Shown: piece by piece, positions 42,110-52,007 of the stretch
Layout of the letters: the number at the start of each line of letters is the position of its first letter
How positions within the stretch are numbered: position 1 is the first letter of the stretch
Source: Allobosea lathyri
GTDB lineage: Bacteria > Pseudomonadota > Alphaproteobacteria > Rhizobiales > Beijerinckiaceae
Direction of reading: 5' to 3'
NCBI RefSeq assembly: GCF_900108245.1
Contig: NZ_FNUY01000014.1
Span: forward strand, 1-64,000
Length of the DNA stretch: 64,000 bases
Notes under the pieces: generated by a model
The model's input: the letters and a program-made list of their open reading frames with translations, nothing else
Databases searched by the model: none
Told to the model about the DNA's origin: nothing
Program-made: the position numbers and the translations under genes

Positions 42110-44533
42110 ATGGAATTTGTGGTTGATCGTATGGCAGGCCGGCGCCGCGCGTTGCTTGCGGTCCTGGCGGGCGTTTCGCTGATCGCCTGCAGCACGGCGC
42201 TACAAGCACAGGCGCCGGCGACGCAGCGCGCCGCGGCGGCCGTCAACGTCTCCGTTCCAGCGGGATCGCTTGAAAGCGGTATGCTCAGCCTCGGACGGCA
42301 GCTCAATCTGCACCTGCTCTATCCCAGCTCGCTGACACGCGCGAAGCGCACACCGGGCGTCAGCGGAGCGCTCTCTCCGGCTGCAGCGGTCTCTGCGCTG
42401 CTGGTCGGCACGGGGCTGGGCCATCGCTTCACAGGGGCCAATACGGTTCAGATCTTCGACCCGGCAGCGCCCGCCACAACGGGAGCGAGCGGGCCGGCCG
42501 GCGCGATTGCGCTCGACACCATCGAGGTGCAGGGACAGAACCTGACGGCGACGTTGCAGAACGACGGCCTCGCGAAAGACGGCTATCGTGTCAGCACGAT
42601 CTCGTCGCTCGGTCCCTTGGGGCCGGTAGCGCTCAAGGACACGCCGTTTTCCGTCAGCGTCGCGCCGCGCGAATTGATTCAGAACATCCAGGCGCAGTCC
42701 CCGGACGACGTCTTCAAGGTCAATCCCTATACGCGCACGCAGACGCCGCAAGCCTCCGGCTGGGCTCCGATGGTGAACATGCGCGGCTTCACGACCTACG
42801 ACACCGCAGAGGACGGGCTGCGCCGTTCCTACAGCCACGCGACGAGCCTGGAGGACAAGGAGCGCGTCGAGGTCATGACCGGCCTGTCGGGCTTTCTCTA
42901 TGGCGCGGCCGCGCCGGCCGGCATGATCAACTATGTCTACAAGCGGCCGACCTTCGAGCGTCTGAACAGCGTCACGCTCGGCACCTACGGCGCCGGCCAG
43001 GCCTATGTTCACGGCGATTTCGGCGGGCGCATCGACGATGCCGGCACTGCGGGTTATCGCCTCAACGTGGTCAAGCAGGGGGGCGGAACCGCTGTCGATG
43101 ACCAGAAGATCGACCGCCTGCTCGTCAGCGGTGCACTCGACTGGAAGATCACCGACAGGCTCAAGCTTGAGTTCAACGCGTCGCACAGCAAGTACGACAT
43201 GGACGTGCCCTCTTCATACTGGTTCTTCCGCGCCGGCGTGCCGCATGGCCGCGCGCCCGATGCGAGCAAAAACTGGAGCCAGCCCTGGATCCGGGACGAG
43301 ATCGAGAAGACGCGGATCGCGGCCCGTCTGACCTATGAGCTCAACGACAACATAACTCTGCGGGCCGGCTATGCCCGGGAATGGCTCGACCGCCCGGTGC
43401 AGGACCACACCATGAACTCGGTCCGGACTCCAGGAAAGTACTACCAGGTCGCGATCCGCTCCGGGCAGACGAAGAACGAGTTCGATGCGGTCCAGGCCTT
43501 CGCCGATGTCAAGTTCGACATGTTCTCGATCCGGCATAAGCTGACATTCGGCTATCACATGTATTCGGATATGGGCTGGGGCACTCCCTACAGTCCGAAT
43601 ACCGGCTATGTCGGCCCCTTCCCGATGACGCGCCCGCTGCATGTGCGGGAGCCGGCATTCCCTCTCAACACCACCTCGCCCTACAAATCCGGCTATGTCC
43701 GCAACCACAACGTCGTCATCGGCGACCAGATCGAGTTCAACGACCAGTGGTCCGCGCTGGCCGGCGTCACCTACAGCCGCATCAACACCCACTCGCTCGG
43801 CCAGAACGGCCTCAGGGCGCAGCCGGACTACAATCAGGGCCGCTGGTCGCCTTCGGCCTCGCTGCTGTTCAAGCCCGCCCCCTGGCTGACGCTCTACGGC
43901 AGTTATATCGAAGGTCTTGAACAGGGCGGCGTCGCGCCGGACACATCGATCAACTACGGCACCGTCATGGCCCCGATGGTCAGCCGGCAATACGAGGTCG
44001 GCGCCAAGGCCCAGCTCGGCGGGGTCCTCGTGACCACGGCGCTGTTCGATATCGAGAAGGCCTACGAATTCGAGGATCTGACCCGGCTCTATACGCAGGA
44101 CGGACGCCAGCGGCACCGCGGCTTCGAGTTTACCGCGACCGGCAAGGTCACCGAGGACCTGACCGTCATTGGCGGCCTGACACTGCTCGACGCCAAGGTC
44201 GAGGGCGGCACCTATGACGGCAAGACGCCGATGAATGTCGCCCGGGTGCTGGCCAAGCTCTATGCCGAATACGAGTTGCCCTGGATGCGTAGCCTGTTTC
44301 TGACGGGCGGCGTCTATCACACGGGCCGTCAATGGGCGAACAACCTCAATGACGATCGGCTGAAATCCTATACCACGCTCGATCTCGGCCTGCGCTACGC
44401 CACGCAGGTTTACGGAAAACCTCTCACGCTGCGTGCAAACGTCAGCAATGTGACCGACAAGAATTATTGGCAGAACAGCTACTATCTTGGCGCGCCGAGA
44501 ACGGTGGCGGTCTCGGCTCAGATCACGTTCTGA
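42110..44533 (+). CDS. TonB-dependent siderophore receptor with STN signalling domain
   Basis: An outer-membrane receptor of about 807 residues. A signal peptide (RRRALLAVLAGVSLIACSTALQA) is followed by the STN domain (about 45-115, VNVSVPAGSLESGMLSLGRQLNLHLLYPSS), then the plug (LKDTPFSVSVAPRELIQN, VNMRGFTTY, ERVEVMTGLSGFLYGAAAPAGMINYVYKRP) and a 22-strand-type barrel ending in Phe (TVAVSAQITF). The STN domain contacts FecR, so this receptor both imports and signals. I chose the ATG at 42110; a GTG at 42035 directly after AGGAG would add 25 residues before the signal peptide. The plug/barrel style is of the FhuA/FpvA group, for hydroxamate or mixed siderophores. Confidence 0.92.
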   Translation: MEFVVDRMAGRRRALLAVLAGVSLIACSTALQAQAPATQRAAAAVNVSVPAGSLESGMLSLGRQLNLHLLYPSSLTRAKRTPGVSGALSPAAAVSALLVGTGLGHRFTGANTVQIFDPAAPATTGASGPAGAIALDTIEVQGQNLTATLQNDGLAKDGYRVSTISSLGPLGPVALKDTPFSVSVAPRELIQNIQAQSPDDVFKVNPYTRTQTPQASGWAPMVNMRGFTTYDTAEDGLRRSYSHATSLEDKERVEVMTGLSGFLYGAAAPAGMINYVYKRPTFERLNSVTLGTYGAGQAYVHGDFGGRIDDAGTAGYRLNVVKQGGGTAVDDQKIDRLLVSGALDWKITDRLKLEFNASHSKYDMDVPSSYWFFRAGVPHGRAPDASKNWSQPWIRDEIEKTRIAARLTYELNDNITLRAGYAREWLDRPVQDHTMNSVRTPGKYYQVAIRSGQTKNEFDAVQAFADVKFDMFSIRHKLTFGYHMYSDMGWGTPYSPNTGYVGPFPMTRPLHVREPAFPLNTTSPYKSGYVRNHNVVIGDQIEFNDQWSALAGVTYSRINTHSLGQNGLRAQPDYNQGRWSPSASLLFKPAPWLTLYGSYIEGLEQGGVAPDTSINYGTVMAPMVSRQYEVGAKAQLGGVLVTTALFDIEKAYEFEDLTRLYTQDGRQRHRGFEFTATGKVTEDLTVIGGLTLLDAKVEGGTYDGKTPMNVARVLAKLYAEYELPWMRSLFLTGGVYHTGRQWANNLNDDRLKSYTTLDLGLRYATQVYGKPLTLRANVSNVTDKNYWQNSYYLGAPRTVAVSAQITF

Positions 44534-45423
44534 TGCGGCCTCGGCCAGGCCTCCTGTCCCGGCGAGCCCTGCTCGCCGGGCTAGCTTTCGCAGCCGCGCC
44601 AGCTTTTGCAGGCGCGGATGTGCCGGGCCCGCGCGTGGCCGTGCTTGACTGGGTCAGCGGGCAGAATCTGCTGGCGCTCGGCATCGCTCCGGTCGCGATG
44701 CCGGAGCTGGAACGCTATGCACGCCTCGTCGTCGAGCCGGCCGTGCCAACGCAGATGCACGAGCTCGGCCTGCGCTCGGAGCCCAATCTGGAACTGGTCG
44801 ACCGGCTGAAGCCCGACCTCGTCCTGCTAGCCCCCGAGCTGGAGCCGCTACGTGAGCGCGTCGCCCGGATCGCTCCGGTCGAGAGCTTCGATCCGAACGG
44901 CTTCGGCCGGGTTGATCTGCTCGACCACGCTCGGCGGGCTTCAAAAGCGCTCGCTGTCCGGCTCGATGCGGACCAGGCCTTCGAAGCCCTTGCCCGCTCG
45001 GTCGACGATACCCTCTCCATGGCGGCGGAACGACTTCACGCCTATGACGGGCGCCCGCTCTATGTCGCGACGATCATCGACGGGCGCCGCCTTCTCGTCT
45101 TCGGCCGCAACAGCCTGTTCCAGACGGTGCTCGACAGGTTCGGCATCGAGAATGCCTGGATTGGGGCTACCTCGCGCTTCGGCCATGTCACTCTGACCGC
45201 GGACAGGCTGGCGCAGCGGCCGGAAGCCCGCCTGCTCTGCGTCGGCGACAGCAGTCGTGCTTCGATCGGTGCCTTGCTCGCTTCCCCCGTGGTCACGAGC
45301 CTCTCCTTCGTCCGCGAGCGGCGGATCGCGCTGATTCCCGATGTGCTGTTCTACGGCGGTCTGCCGCCTGCGCGGCGCTTCGCCCGCCTCGTCTCGCACG
45401 CGCTGGTGCCGGGGGCTGGCTGA
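44533..45423 (+). CDS. Ferrisiderophore binding protein, FhuD-like
   Basis: A 296-residue periplasmic binding protein. The N-terminus LLSRRALLAGLAFAAAPAFAGA carries a twin-arginine-type signal. The mature part follows FhuD: RVAVLDWVSGQNLLALGIAP, LELVDRLKPDLVLLAPE, LYVATIIDGRRLLVFGRNSLFQTVLDRFGIENAW and a final YGGLPPARRFARLVSHAL. The start overlaps the receptor stop (TGATG) and the stop overlaps the permease start in the same way, so all three are translated together. Confidence 0.88.
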   Translation: MRPRPGLLSRRALLAGLAFAAAPAFAGADVPGPRVAVLDWVSGQNLLALGIAPVAMPELERYARLVVEPAVPTQMHELGLRSEPNLELVDRLKPDLVLLAPELEPLRERVARIAPVESFDPNGFGRVDLLDHARRASKALAVRLDADQAFEALARSVDDTLSMAAERLHAYDGRPLYVATIIDGRRLLVFGRNSLFQTVLDRFGIENAWIGATSRFGHVTLTADRLAQRPEARLLCVGDSSRASIGALLASPVVTSLSFVRERRIALIPDVLFYGGLPPARRFARLVSHALVPGAG

Positions 45424-47390
45424 TGCGGCTCTCCACGCCGTTTTGGCCAGCGTTCGCGCTGGCGGTTGTCGCCGCTCTCGCAGCGCTGCGCAACATCGCC
45501 GCCCTGCTGCCGGCCGGAACGGGCCTTGCCGCCGTACTCGTTCCCGATCCGGGCATCACCAGCGAGATGCTGCTGCACTATACGGTCCTGCCGCGGATCG
45601 CCGTTGCGCTGATGGCGGGCGGCGCGCTCGGCCTGTCGGGCACCATCCTGCAGCGCATTCTGCGCAACCCGCTGGCCGAGCCGGCGACGCTCGGCATCTC
45701 GTCTGGCGCCTATCTCGCGATGGCCGTCGCGACGCTGTGGTTTCCCGCTGTGCTGGCGCAGCGCGAATGGGTCGCCTTCACTGGCGCCGGCGCGGCGCTT
45801 GCCGTCATTCTCGCGCTGTCCTGGCGGCGCGGGCTTTCGCCGGTCACGGTGACGCTCGCCGGCATGATCGTCAGCCTCTATTGCGGTGCGGTCAGCGCGG
45901 TTCTGACGCTGTTCAACCATGATTTCCTGATCGGGCTTTTCCTCTGGGGCGCGGGTCATCTCGACCAGCAGGATTGGGGGGATGCCCGCTTCCTCGCGCC
46001 GCGAATTCTCGTCACCACCGGCATCGCTCTCCTGCTCCTGCGCCCGCTGACGCTGCTGGTCCTCAATGATGAGAGCGCGCGCAGCCTGGGTCTGCCCCTG
46101 GCGGCCTATCGGCTCGCCGCCCTGGTCGCCGCCGCCGCGCTCACCGCGACGGTTACGGCTGCCATCGGCATCATCGGCTTCGTCGGCCTCGCCGCGCCGA
46201 CGCTGGCGCGAGCTTGTGGCGCTCGGCAAACCGGGCCTCTCCTGCTCTGGTCGGGCGTCATCGGGGCGCTCCTTCTGCTGGCGACCGACCAGCTCGTGCT
46301 CGGCCTGCCAGTCACCTATCGCCTGTTCCCGACGGGGGCGATCACCGCATTGCTCGGCGCCCCTCTGCTTTTCCTGCTGATCCGCAGACTCAAGCTGTTG
46401 GCGCTCCCGGAACCCGTCGAAGCCGCCTCGATCTTCCGGCTCGACCATCCGCTCGCCGTCATCATGCTGCTGGCGCTGCTCGTACCGGTAGCGGCCTGGC
46501 TGGCGACGGCTCTCGGACAGGGGCCGGAGGGTTGGGCCTTCGCCATGGGCGACGACTATGCGCATCTGCTGGGCTGGCGCGGGCCGCGCGTTCTCGCCGC
46601 CTTCGCGGGCGGGGCCATGCTGGCGCTGGCGGGGGCGGTTCTCCAGCGGATGAGTGGCAATCCGATGGCCTCGCCGGAAGTGCTCGGCGTGTCGTCAGGC
46701 GCGATGCTCGGCATCGTCGCCCTGCTCCTCTCCGCGCCGGCCCCGACGCGGACCGGCCAGATCCTGGCCGGCTCCGGCGGGGCCATGGCCGTGCTGCTGG
46801 TCATGCTCGCCCTGTCGAGGCGCCCGGGCTTCAGCGGCGAAAGGCTTCTGCTGATCGGCATAACCCTCGGCTCCGTCTCGGGCTTCGTCATGGCCGTGCT
46901 GATGGCGGCGCAGGACCCGCGTCTCGGCCAGGTCCTCGCTTGGATGTCGGGCTCGACCTATGCAGTGCGACCGGCCGAGGCCGTGGCGAGCATCGCACTT
47001 ACGCTTGCCGCCCTGCTGCTTGTGCCCATGCTGCGGCGCTGGCTCGACCTTCTGCCCCTGGGGTCGACGGCGGCGAGAGCGGCTGGTGTCTCGCTGACGC
47101 TGTCCCGCGGCGTTCTCTACGGGCTCGCGGCCATCCTGACCGCAGCGGCCACCATCCTGGTGGGACCGCTGAGCTTCGCCGGGCTGATGGGGCCGCACCT
47201 GGCACGCCTTGCCGGCTTTCAGCGCGCGGGCACGCATCTCGTAGCCTCGGCTCTGAGCGGCGGGCTTATCCTGCTCGTGGCCGATTGGCTCGGGCGCAAC
47301 CTGATCTTCCCATTCCAGGTCCCGGCCGGCCTGTTCGCCACCGTCGTCGGCGGACCTTTTCTTCTCGTCCTGATCGCGAGGGGCCGATGA
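45423..47390 (+). CDS. Ferrisiderophore permease, FhuB-like double FecCD domain
   Basis: A 655-residue protein holding two FecCD permease domains in tandem (about 1-325 and 335-655). Each half shows the family blocks: ALGLSGTILQRILRNPLAEPATLGISSGA and LALAGAVLQRMSGNPMASPEVLGVSSGA for the first, and IGFVGLAAPTLAR and LSFAGLMGPHLARLAGF for the late motif. This fused form is characteristic of FhuB and differs from the single-domain permease at 2872-3909. It would pair with FhuD- and FhuC-like partners encoded next to it. Confidence 0.92.
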   Translation: MRLSTPFWPAFALAVVAALAALRNIAALLPAGTGLAAVLVPDPGITSEMLLHYTVLPRIAVALMAGGALGLSGTILQRILRNPLAEPATLGISSGAYLAMAVATLWFPAVLAQREWVAFTGAGAALAVILALSWRRGLSPVTVTLAGMIVSLYCGAVSAVLTLFNHDFLIGLFLWGAGHLDQQDWGDARFLAPRILVTTGIALLLLRPLTLLVLNDESARSLGLPLAAYRLAALVAAAALTATVTAAIGIIGFVGLAAPTLARACGARQTGPLLLWSGVIGALLLLATDQLVLGLPVTYRLFPTGAITALLGAPLLFLLIRRLKLLALPEPVEAASIFRLDHPLAVIMLLALLVPVAAWLATALGQGPEGWAFAMGDDYAHLLGWRGPRVLAAFAGGAMLALAGAVLQRMSGNPMASPEVLGVSSGAMLGIVALLLSAPAPTRTGQILAGSGGAMAVLLVMLALSRRPGFSGERLLLIGITLGSVSGFVMAVLMAAQDPRLGQVLAWMSGSTYAVRPAEAVASIALTLAALLLVPMLRRWLDLLPLGSTAARAAGVSLTLSRGVLYGLAAILTAAATILVGPLSFAGLMGPHLARLAGFQRAGTHLVASALSGGLILLVADWLGRNLIFPFQVPAGLFATVVGGPFLLVLIARGR

Positions 47391-48142
47391 GCGCGGCAGA
47401 TGATGGCTTCCGCTGGATGCGGGTTATCGATTCACAGAGGATCGCGCCGCGCATGCAGCGCCTGCGCCTCGCGGGCGGCGATTTGCATCGCTTCGACACC
47501 GACGCCAACCTGCATGTCAGGCTCCATGTACCGGTTTCGCAGGAGGCGAAGCTGTTGCGATCTGCACCTGCAGGCGACGGACGCTCGCTAGAGGTTCCCG
47601 CCTTCGCGGCAGTGGCGACCCGCTACTATACGATCCGGCGGATCGATGCCGCCGCTGGATGGGTCGATATCGACTTTGTGCTTCACGAAACGCCCGGCCC
47701 CGCCGGGGATTTTGCTCGCCTCGCCGGTATTGGCGATGTCTGCGGCATGTCCGGCCCATGCGGGCTCGGGGTCAAGCCGGCACGCCATTACCTGCTCGCC
47801 GGCGACGAAACCGCGCTGCCCGCGATCGCACGGATCGCGGAAACGCTGTCTGGCACCGCGACAGGCGAGATCATGCTCGAGGTGGACGGGCCGGAAGACA
47901 GGCTGCCGCTGACGATCCCCGAGGGCATGGCCTGCCGATGGTTTTTCCGGCGCGGCGCCGCAATGCCGAGCGAGCAGCGCTTCATCGCTGAAGTCACGAA
48001 TGCGGTGCGCGCGATAGCAGCTGGGCCGGATCACTTCGTCTGGATCGCCGCGGAGTTCGCGGCTTACGAAGCGCTGCGTACGCCTTTGAAGGCGATCGCC
48101 AAACCGCGCAGCATCAACGTGCCCTATTGGAGAGCGGGATAG
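47387..48142 (+). CDS. Siderophore-interacting protein (FAD ferric reductase, ViuB/YqjH-like)
   Basis: A 251-residue flavoprotein. The FAD-binding part has RMQRLRLAGGDLHRF, NLHVRLHVP and RYYTIRRIDAAAGWVDIDFVLHETPGPAGDFARLAGIGDVCGMSGP; the NAD(P)H part has YLLAGDETALPAIARIAETL and HFVWIAAEFAAYEALR. Such enzymes reduce ferric siderophores in the cytoplasm to release iron. The ATG at 47387 overlaps the permease stop. Its position between the permease and ATPase genes shows that release is coordinated with uptake. Confidence 0.9.
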   Translation: MSAADDGFRWMRVIDSQRIAPRMQRLRLAGGDLHRFDTDANLHVRLHVPVSQEAKLLRSAPAGDGRSLEVPAFAAVATRYYTIRRIDAAAGWVDIDFVLHETPGPAGDFARLAGIGDVCGMSGPCGLGVKPARHYLLAGDETALPAIARIAETLSGTATGEIMLEVDGPEDRLPLTIPEGMACRWFFRRGAAMPSEQRFIAEVTNAVRAIAAGPDHFVWIAAEFAAYEALRTPLKAIAKPRSINVPYWRAG

Positions 48143-48202
48143 GATGAGCCGGCAGCAGTTCGCCCTCTCTTGTTTCCGCGATCGCACTGAAAGGTTCCGT
48201 CG

Positions 48203-49063
48203 ATGACGCCGTGGCGCAGGACGACCTTTGCCGTGCCCGATGAGGCGTCGCCGGAGAGTTTCGGTGCCGGGCCCGTCTCCGCCGCAAGCCCGCCCCTCTT
48301 CGCGCTGGATGCTGTCTCCTTCGCCGTTCCGGGACGGGTGCTTCTGGAGCCGCTGACACTGACCTTGCCGGCGCGGCGTGTCGTTGGGCTGATCGGCCAT
48401 AACGGCTCGGGCAAGTCGACCCTGCTGAAGATCCTCGCGCGCCAGCACCCTGCCAGTGCCGGTCTGGTACGCTTCGAGGGCAGGGCGCTCGGGGCCTGGG
48501 GCGACCGTGCATTCGCCCGCAAGGTCGCCTATCTGCCTCAGCAGACACCGCCGGCCTCGGGCATGCTGGTCAGGGAACTCGTCGCACTTGGACGCTATCC
48601 CTGGCACGGTGCTCTCGGCCGCTTCGGCAGGACCGATCAAGCCAAGGTCACCGAGGCGATGTCGCTGACCGATGTCGAGGTGTTCGCCGACCGGCTCGTG
48701 GACACCCTGTCAGGCGGCGAGCGCCAGCGCGTCTGGCTCGCGATGCTGGTCGCCCAGGATGCCGAGTGCCTGTTGCTGGATGAACCGATTTCGGCGCTCG
48801 ACGTTTCTCATCAGGTCGAAGTCCTGTCTCTGGTGCATCGGCTCGCCAGCGAGCGCGGGCTCGGCGTGGTCGTGGTTCTGCACGACGTCAACATGGCGGC
48901 CCGCTTCTGCGACGAGATCATCGCGCTGCATTCGGGGCGGTTGATCGCTCGCGGCACCCCCGACGACCTGATGACGCCCGAGCGGCTTGAAGCTGTCTAC
49001 GGCGTCAGCATGGGCGTGATTCCGCACCCGGATACGGCGCGTCCGCTCGCGTTCGTCCGATGA
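48203..49063 (+). CDS. Ferrisiderophore ABC ATPase, FhuC-like
   Basis: A 286-residue ABC ATPase. Walker A is GHNGSGKST near 66-74, the signature LSGGERQRVW near 169, Walker B LLLDEPISALD, and the switch His in VLHDVNMAARFCDE. VRELVALGRYPWHGALGRF is typical of FhuC proteins. An N-terminal extension of about 30 residues is present. AAGG precedes the ATG. It powers the FhuB-like permease and closes the uptake operon. Confidence 0.92.
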   Translation: MTPWRRTTFAVPDEASPESFGAGPVSAASPPLFALDAVSFAVPGRVLLEPLTLTLPARRVVGLIGHNGSGKSTLLKILARQHPASAGLVRFEGRALGAWGDRAFARKVAYLPQQTPPASGMLVRELVALGRYPWHGALGRFGRTDQAKVTEAMSLTDVEVFADRLVDTLSGGERQRVWLAMLVAQDAECLLLDEPISALDVSHQVEVLSLVHRLASERGLGVVVVLHDVNMAARFCDEIIALHSGRLIARGTPDDLMTPERLEAVYGVSMGVIPHPDTARPLAFVR

Positions 49064-49213
49064 AGAGCCGGTCTCCGACAATGCCGCTTTAACAGACTGG
49101 CCAATCTCGCAAATTCCGAGCCGGGAGATTCGCCGCCCTCCCGAGACATGAGCATTATCTCGCGGTTCAGCAGAGCTGCGCGTACTATCTACGCGGTGAG
49201 AAAGACGTGAGGG

Positions 49214-49351
49214 TCCGTCCGCTCGCATCGCATCGGCCAGCACACGCTTGAGCTTGGCGTTCTCATCCTCCGGCGTCCGAAGGCGCCGGGCCTCGAACAC
49301 GTCCATCCCACCAAGCTTCGCGTTCCACTTGTAGATTCCAGCGAAGCTCGG
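49214..49351 (-). mobile_element. IS3-family OrfA transposase remnant
   Basis: On the minus strand about 45 codons read like the helix-turn-helix and leucine-zipper part of an IS3 OrfA: GIYKWNAKLGGMDVFEARRL, then EDENAKLKRVLADAM. The usual form is FYKWKAKYGGMEVSE...LKxLEDENxKLKKLLAE. Neither the start of OrfA nor any OrfB is present, and no terminal inverted repeats were found, so it is a decayed remnant between the iron locus and the next accessory block. The rest of 49064-49367 holds nothing recognisable. Confidence 0.75.
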
Positions 49352-49367
49352 AAGGCAAAAACAAAAA

Positions 49368-52007
49368 TCAGATACCGGCCAAGACCATTTCATATTCCAG
49401 CGATATGGGATCGCGTTGATCCTCGGGCAAAGCCAGATAGCGAGCCAGAAGAGCGGGTTTGGCTTCGCCTGGAGTGCTGCTCACTGCCGACTGGAATGAT
49501 GGCAGCGCTTCCCGCAAACGGGCTTTGCGGTCGTCGAAGAAATATTTCAGAGCGGTTTTGACAACTTGAGAGTCCTGGTGGGCACTCCAGCGCTGTTTGA
49601 AGGCTACTAGCCACCCAGCCCCATACTGAAGGCCGACAGGGTCGCGCGGTGAAGCGAATGCGCGGGCGAGTTCTTGGCCGACGGCCTCTTTTTGCTTCTC
49701 GTCACGATGCGTGTTCCAGGCGGCCTGTAGGGGATCACGGACCGGCGCCGACAAGAGGACGAAGAGCTTCACTGCCTCAAGCGCGTCCATGTCATGAAGG
49801 CCTTCGGCGCTGGCGGGCAATGCCTTCGCCTTGGCGAACATCGGCTCGAACGCTTCCGCAGCCGCCGCGCCTTCCGGAACCGCGAGCCGCGCAAGAGCCT
49901 TCTGCCTGGCTTCCTCGTTCAGATGCACGGTGGCAGGCGATGAGAACAGACGAAGCGAGCGCAGGCTGTCCAGCTTGACCCAGGTCGCTTCGTTCTCAAT
50001 TCTGCGCTGTTCGTCTTCGACAATGCGCTCGGCGCTCTTCGACAGAATGTCCTTGATCGATGCGTTGATCTCGGCCTTTTGCGACGGGATCATCGTGATC
50101 GATGCGCTGTCGAATCGCACCCTGGCGGATGCAAGGTGGATTATGGCCTCTGAAAGGTCGTTCATGCGCGTCGCTTCAAGGCGTGCGACGTTGAGTTGAT
50201 TCAAGGCAACGCGCGTCAGGCCGACATTTTTCACAATGAAGGTGGTCGCGGACCAGTCAAAGCCATCGGGTTGAACAACGTTCCTGTCAATATTCGTTGC
50301 AAGGAAGGCCATCCGCGGCTTTGTCAGCGGGTCTTTGGAACATTCCCGGATCGTGTTGGAAATGTCCGAGCCGACACTCGTTCCGCGTGCGGCTTCGATG
50401 GTTCGACCAAACACCGGTACGAACTCAGGATCGATGAAAAGGATCGAAGTATCGATTCGCTGGTTTCGCTGAACCGATGCCGGATATTCCTTGTCCGCTC
50501 GCGCGCCCCACTTGATCAACGCGTCGCAGCGCGCTCCAATATCACGCGCGGCATAAAATGTTCCGCCGTTCGCAGGAAGACGGACCGAGGGCATTTCCGG
50601 ACTTCCCAGGGGATCGGGCCGCGCGCCCTTCAGCTCAGTGCACGGCTCGCCGCTGATAGTACCCTCGATGCCGCTTGCAGTCTGGCGGAGCACGAGGTTG
50701 GCGATGGAAGAATCCCCACCTCCTCCGGAAACAGCGGCAAACCGATAGCTTTTGTCCTCTTCCGAATACTCGCCGACCAATCTCGTCCAGATGGAACCGC
50801 CGCCTGCATTGCCGGCGACGGCCTGTGTGATCAGCGCGGCTACCCGTCCAGCCCGATTGGCGGCCATAAGACTTTGATCGACGCGTTGCGATCCGGATTG
50901 CGCGATTTCAGGAACCGTCCCAAACCGCATGAATAGCTGGCGATTGCCTCCGCGCGTGCATTTCAGTTCGCCGTCCCATTGCCCGAAGATGCCGTTCGCG
51001 GGCGTCCCGCTCGCCTGTGCGCCACCGGCCGCACCCGTCAGGCTTGCTTGAACCGCGCCAAGACCGACGCTCTGCGGCAGTTGCCGCTTCGGCACGGTTT
51101 CAGGGGTGCGCGTAAGCGGTAGTTCACCACTACAGGGAGCCGAGCGAAAGACGGGTCGATTTTCGCTACCTTCTCGCAGAGTAAGGCTCTTGAACGGATG
51201 ATCTTGTTCGCCAGAGAGAACCGATGTCGCCTCGAAGCCACGTCGATTCGTACCCAGCTCGACGGCGCCAGCTCCATTGAGCGGCTTTCCGGATGGCTTG
51301 GTTGATCGGAGATCCGCACGCCAACTATATTCTATGCGGGTTTTGGCCCCTTCGGTTGCCACCGGCACGACCATTTTTATGTCGTAGATGCGTTGCCAGC
51401 ATCTGGTCGATCCGGTCCACGTTCCCGATGCCCAAGCCGCGTCATTCGGCCCGACGGGGAGCTCGCGCGGACCACTGGCAAGCTCCGTTTCCGTCGCTAC
51501 AAGGAGCGGCGACTGCTGGAGGGGCTGTTGCGGAGGGGCCGCCAACGCAGTTCCATCAGTGAGAACACCGCTAGCCACGGCACCAGCGCCCACTGCCCCG
51601 GCGGCGCCAACCAGAGCCGTCATCTGCGCGGGATGGAGCTTCCCCGTGGCGGGCAGGCCGTTGTCTCGCTGATAGGCGGAGATCGCCGCGCGGGTTTTTG
51701 GGCCTGACTTTCCATTGGGAGTCCCGACATCATATCCTCGCGCGACAAGCGCTTTCTGGACGGCCTCCATGTCGACGCCTTGCGCGGCCGGCGCACGTTG
51801 CTGCACCGGGCGACTGGCCCGGCGCGGCATTGGCTCAGCGCGGGCACGTGGCTGGGACAGGAGCAGGCCCAGGACGCCAAGCCCGGCAGCAATACCAAGG
51901 GCTGGGCCCACGCGACGGGGCTGCGCCTGGGCGGAAGGAGCGACGAGTGTCGCGACTAGGGCTGCAGAAATGAGCAGGACGACAGGTTTGCCGACGTTGG
52001 GCATCAT
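49368..52007 (-). CDS. Secreted peptidoglycan-binding-domain protein of unknown function
   Basis: An 879-residue protein with a signal peptide (VVLLISAALVATLVAPSAQAQ), a hydrophobic segment (VGPALGIAAGLGVLGLLLS) and a PG_binding_1 domain at about 77-133 (VQKALVARGYDVGTPNGKSGPKTRAAISAYQRDNGL). Two repeated beta modules follow, each describing something like ASGTWTGSTRCW or IFGQWDGELKCTRGG, then a long helical C-terminal half (about 480-879) with no family I recognise. The start at 52007 overlaps the previous gene (ATGA). Likely a periplasmic or surface protein tethered to the cell wall. Function unknown. Confidence 0.7.
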   Translation of the reverse strand: MMPNVGKPVVLLISAALVATLVAPSAQAQPRRVGPALGIAAGLGVLGLLLSQPRARAEPMPRRASRPVQQRAPAAQGVDMEAVQKALVARGYDVGTPNGKSGPKTRAAISAYQRDNGLPATGKLHPAQMTALVGAAGAVGAGAVASGVLTDGTALAAPPQQPLQQSPLLVATETELASGPRELPVGPNDAAWASGTWTGSTRCWQRIYDIKMVVPVATEGAKTRIEYSWRADLRSTKPSGKPLNGAGAVELGTNRRGFEATSVLSGEQDHPFKSLTLREGSENRPVFRSAPCSGELPLTRTPETVPKRQLPQSVGLGAVQASLTGAAGGAQASGTPANGIFGQWDGELKCTRGGNRQLFMRFGTVPEIAQSGSQRVDQSLMAANRAGRVAALITQAVAGNAGGGSIWTRLVGEYSEEDKSYRFAAVSGGGGDSSIANLVLRQTASGIEGTISGEPCTELKGARPDPLGSPEMPSVRLPANGGTFYAARDIGARCDALIKWGARADKEYPASVQRNQRIDTSILFIDPEFVPVFGRTIEAARGTSVGSDISNTIRECSKDPLTKPRMAFLATNIDRNVVQPDGFDWSATTFIVKNVGLTRVALNQLNVARLEATRMNDLSEAIIHLASARVRFDSASITMIPSQKAEINASIKDILSKSAERIVEDEQRRIENEATWVKLDSLRSLRLFSSPATVHLNEEARQKALARLAVPEGAAAAEAFEPMFAKAKALPASAEGLHDMDALEAVKLFVLLSAPVRDPLQAAWNTHRDEKQKEAVGQELARAFASPRDPVGLQYGAGWLVAFKQRWSAHQDSQVVKTALKYFFDDRKARLREALPSFQSAVSSTPGEAKPALLARYLALPEDQRDPISLEYEMVLAGI

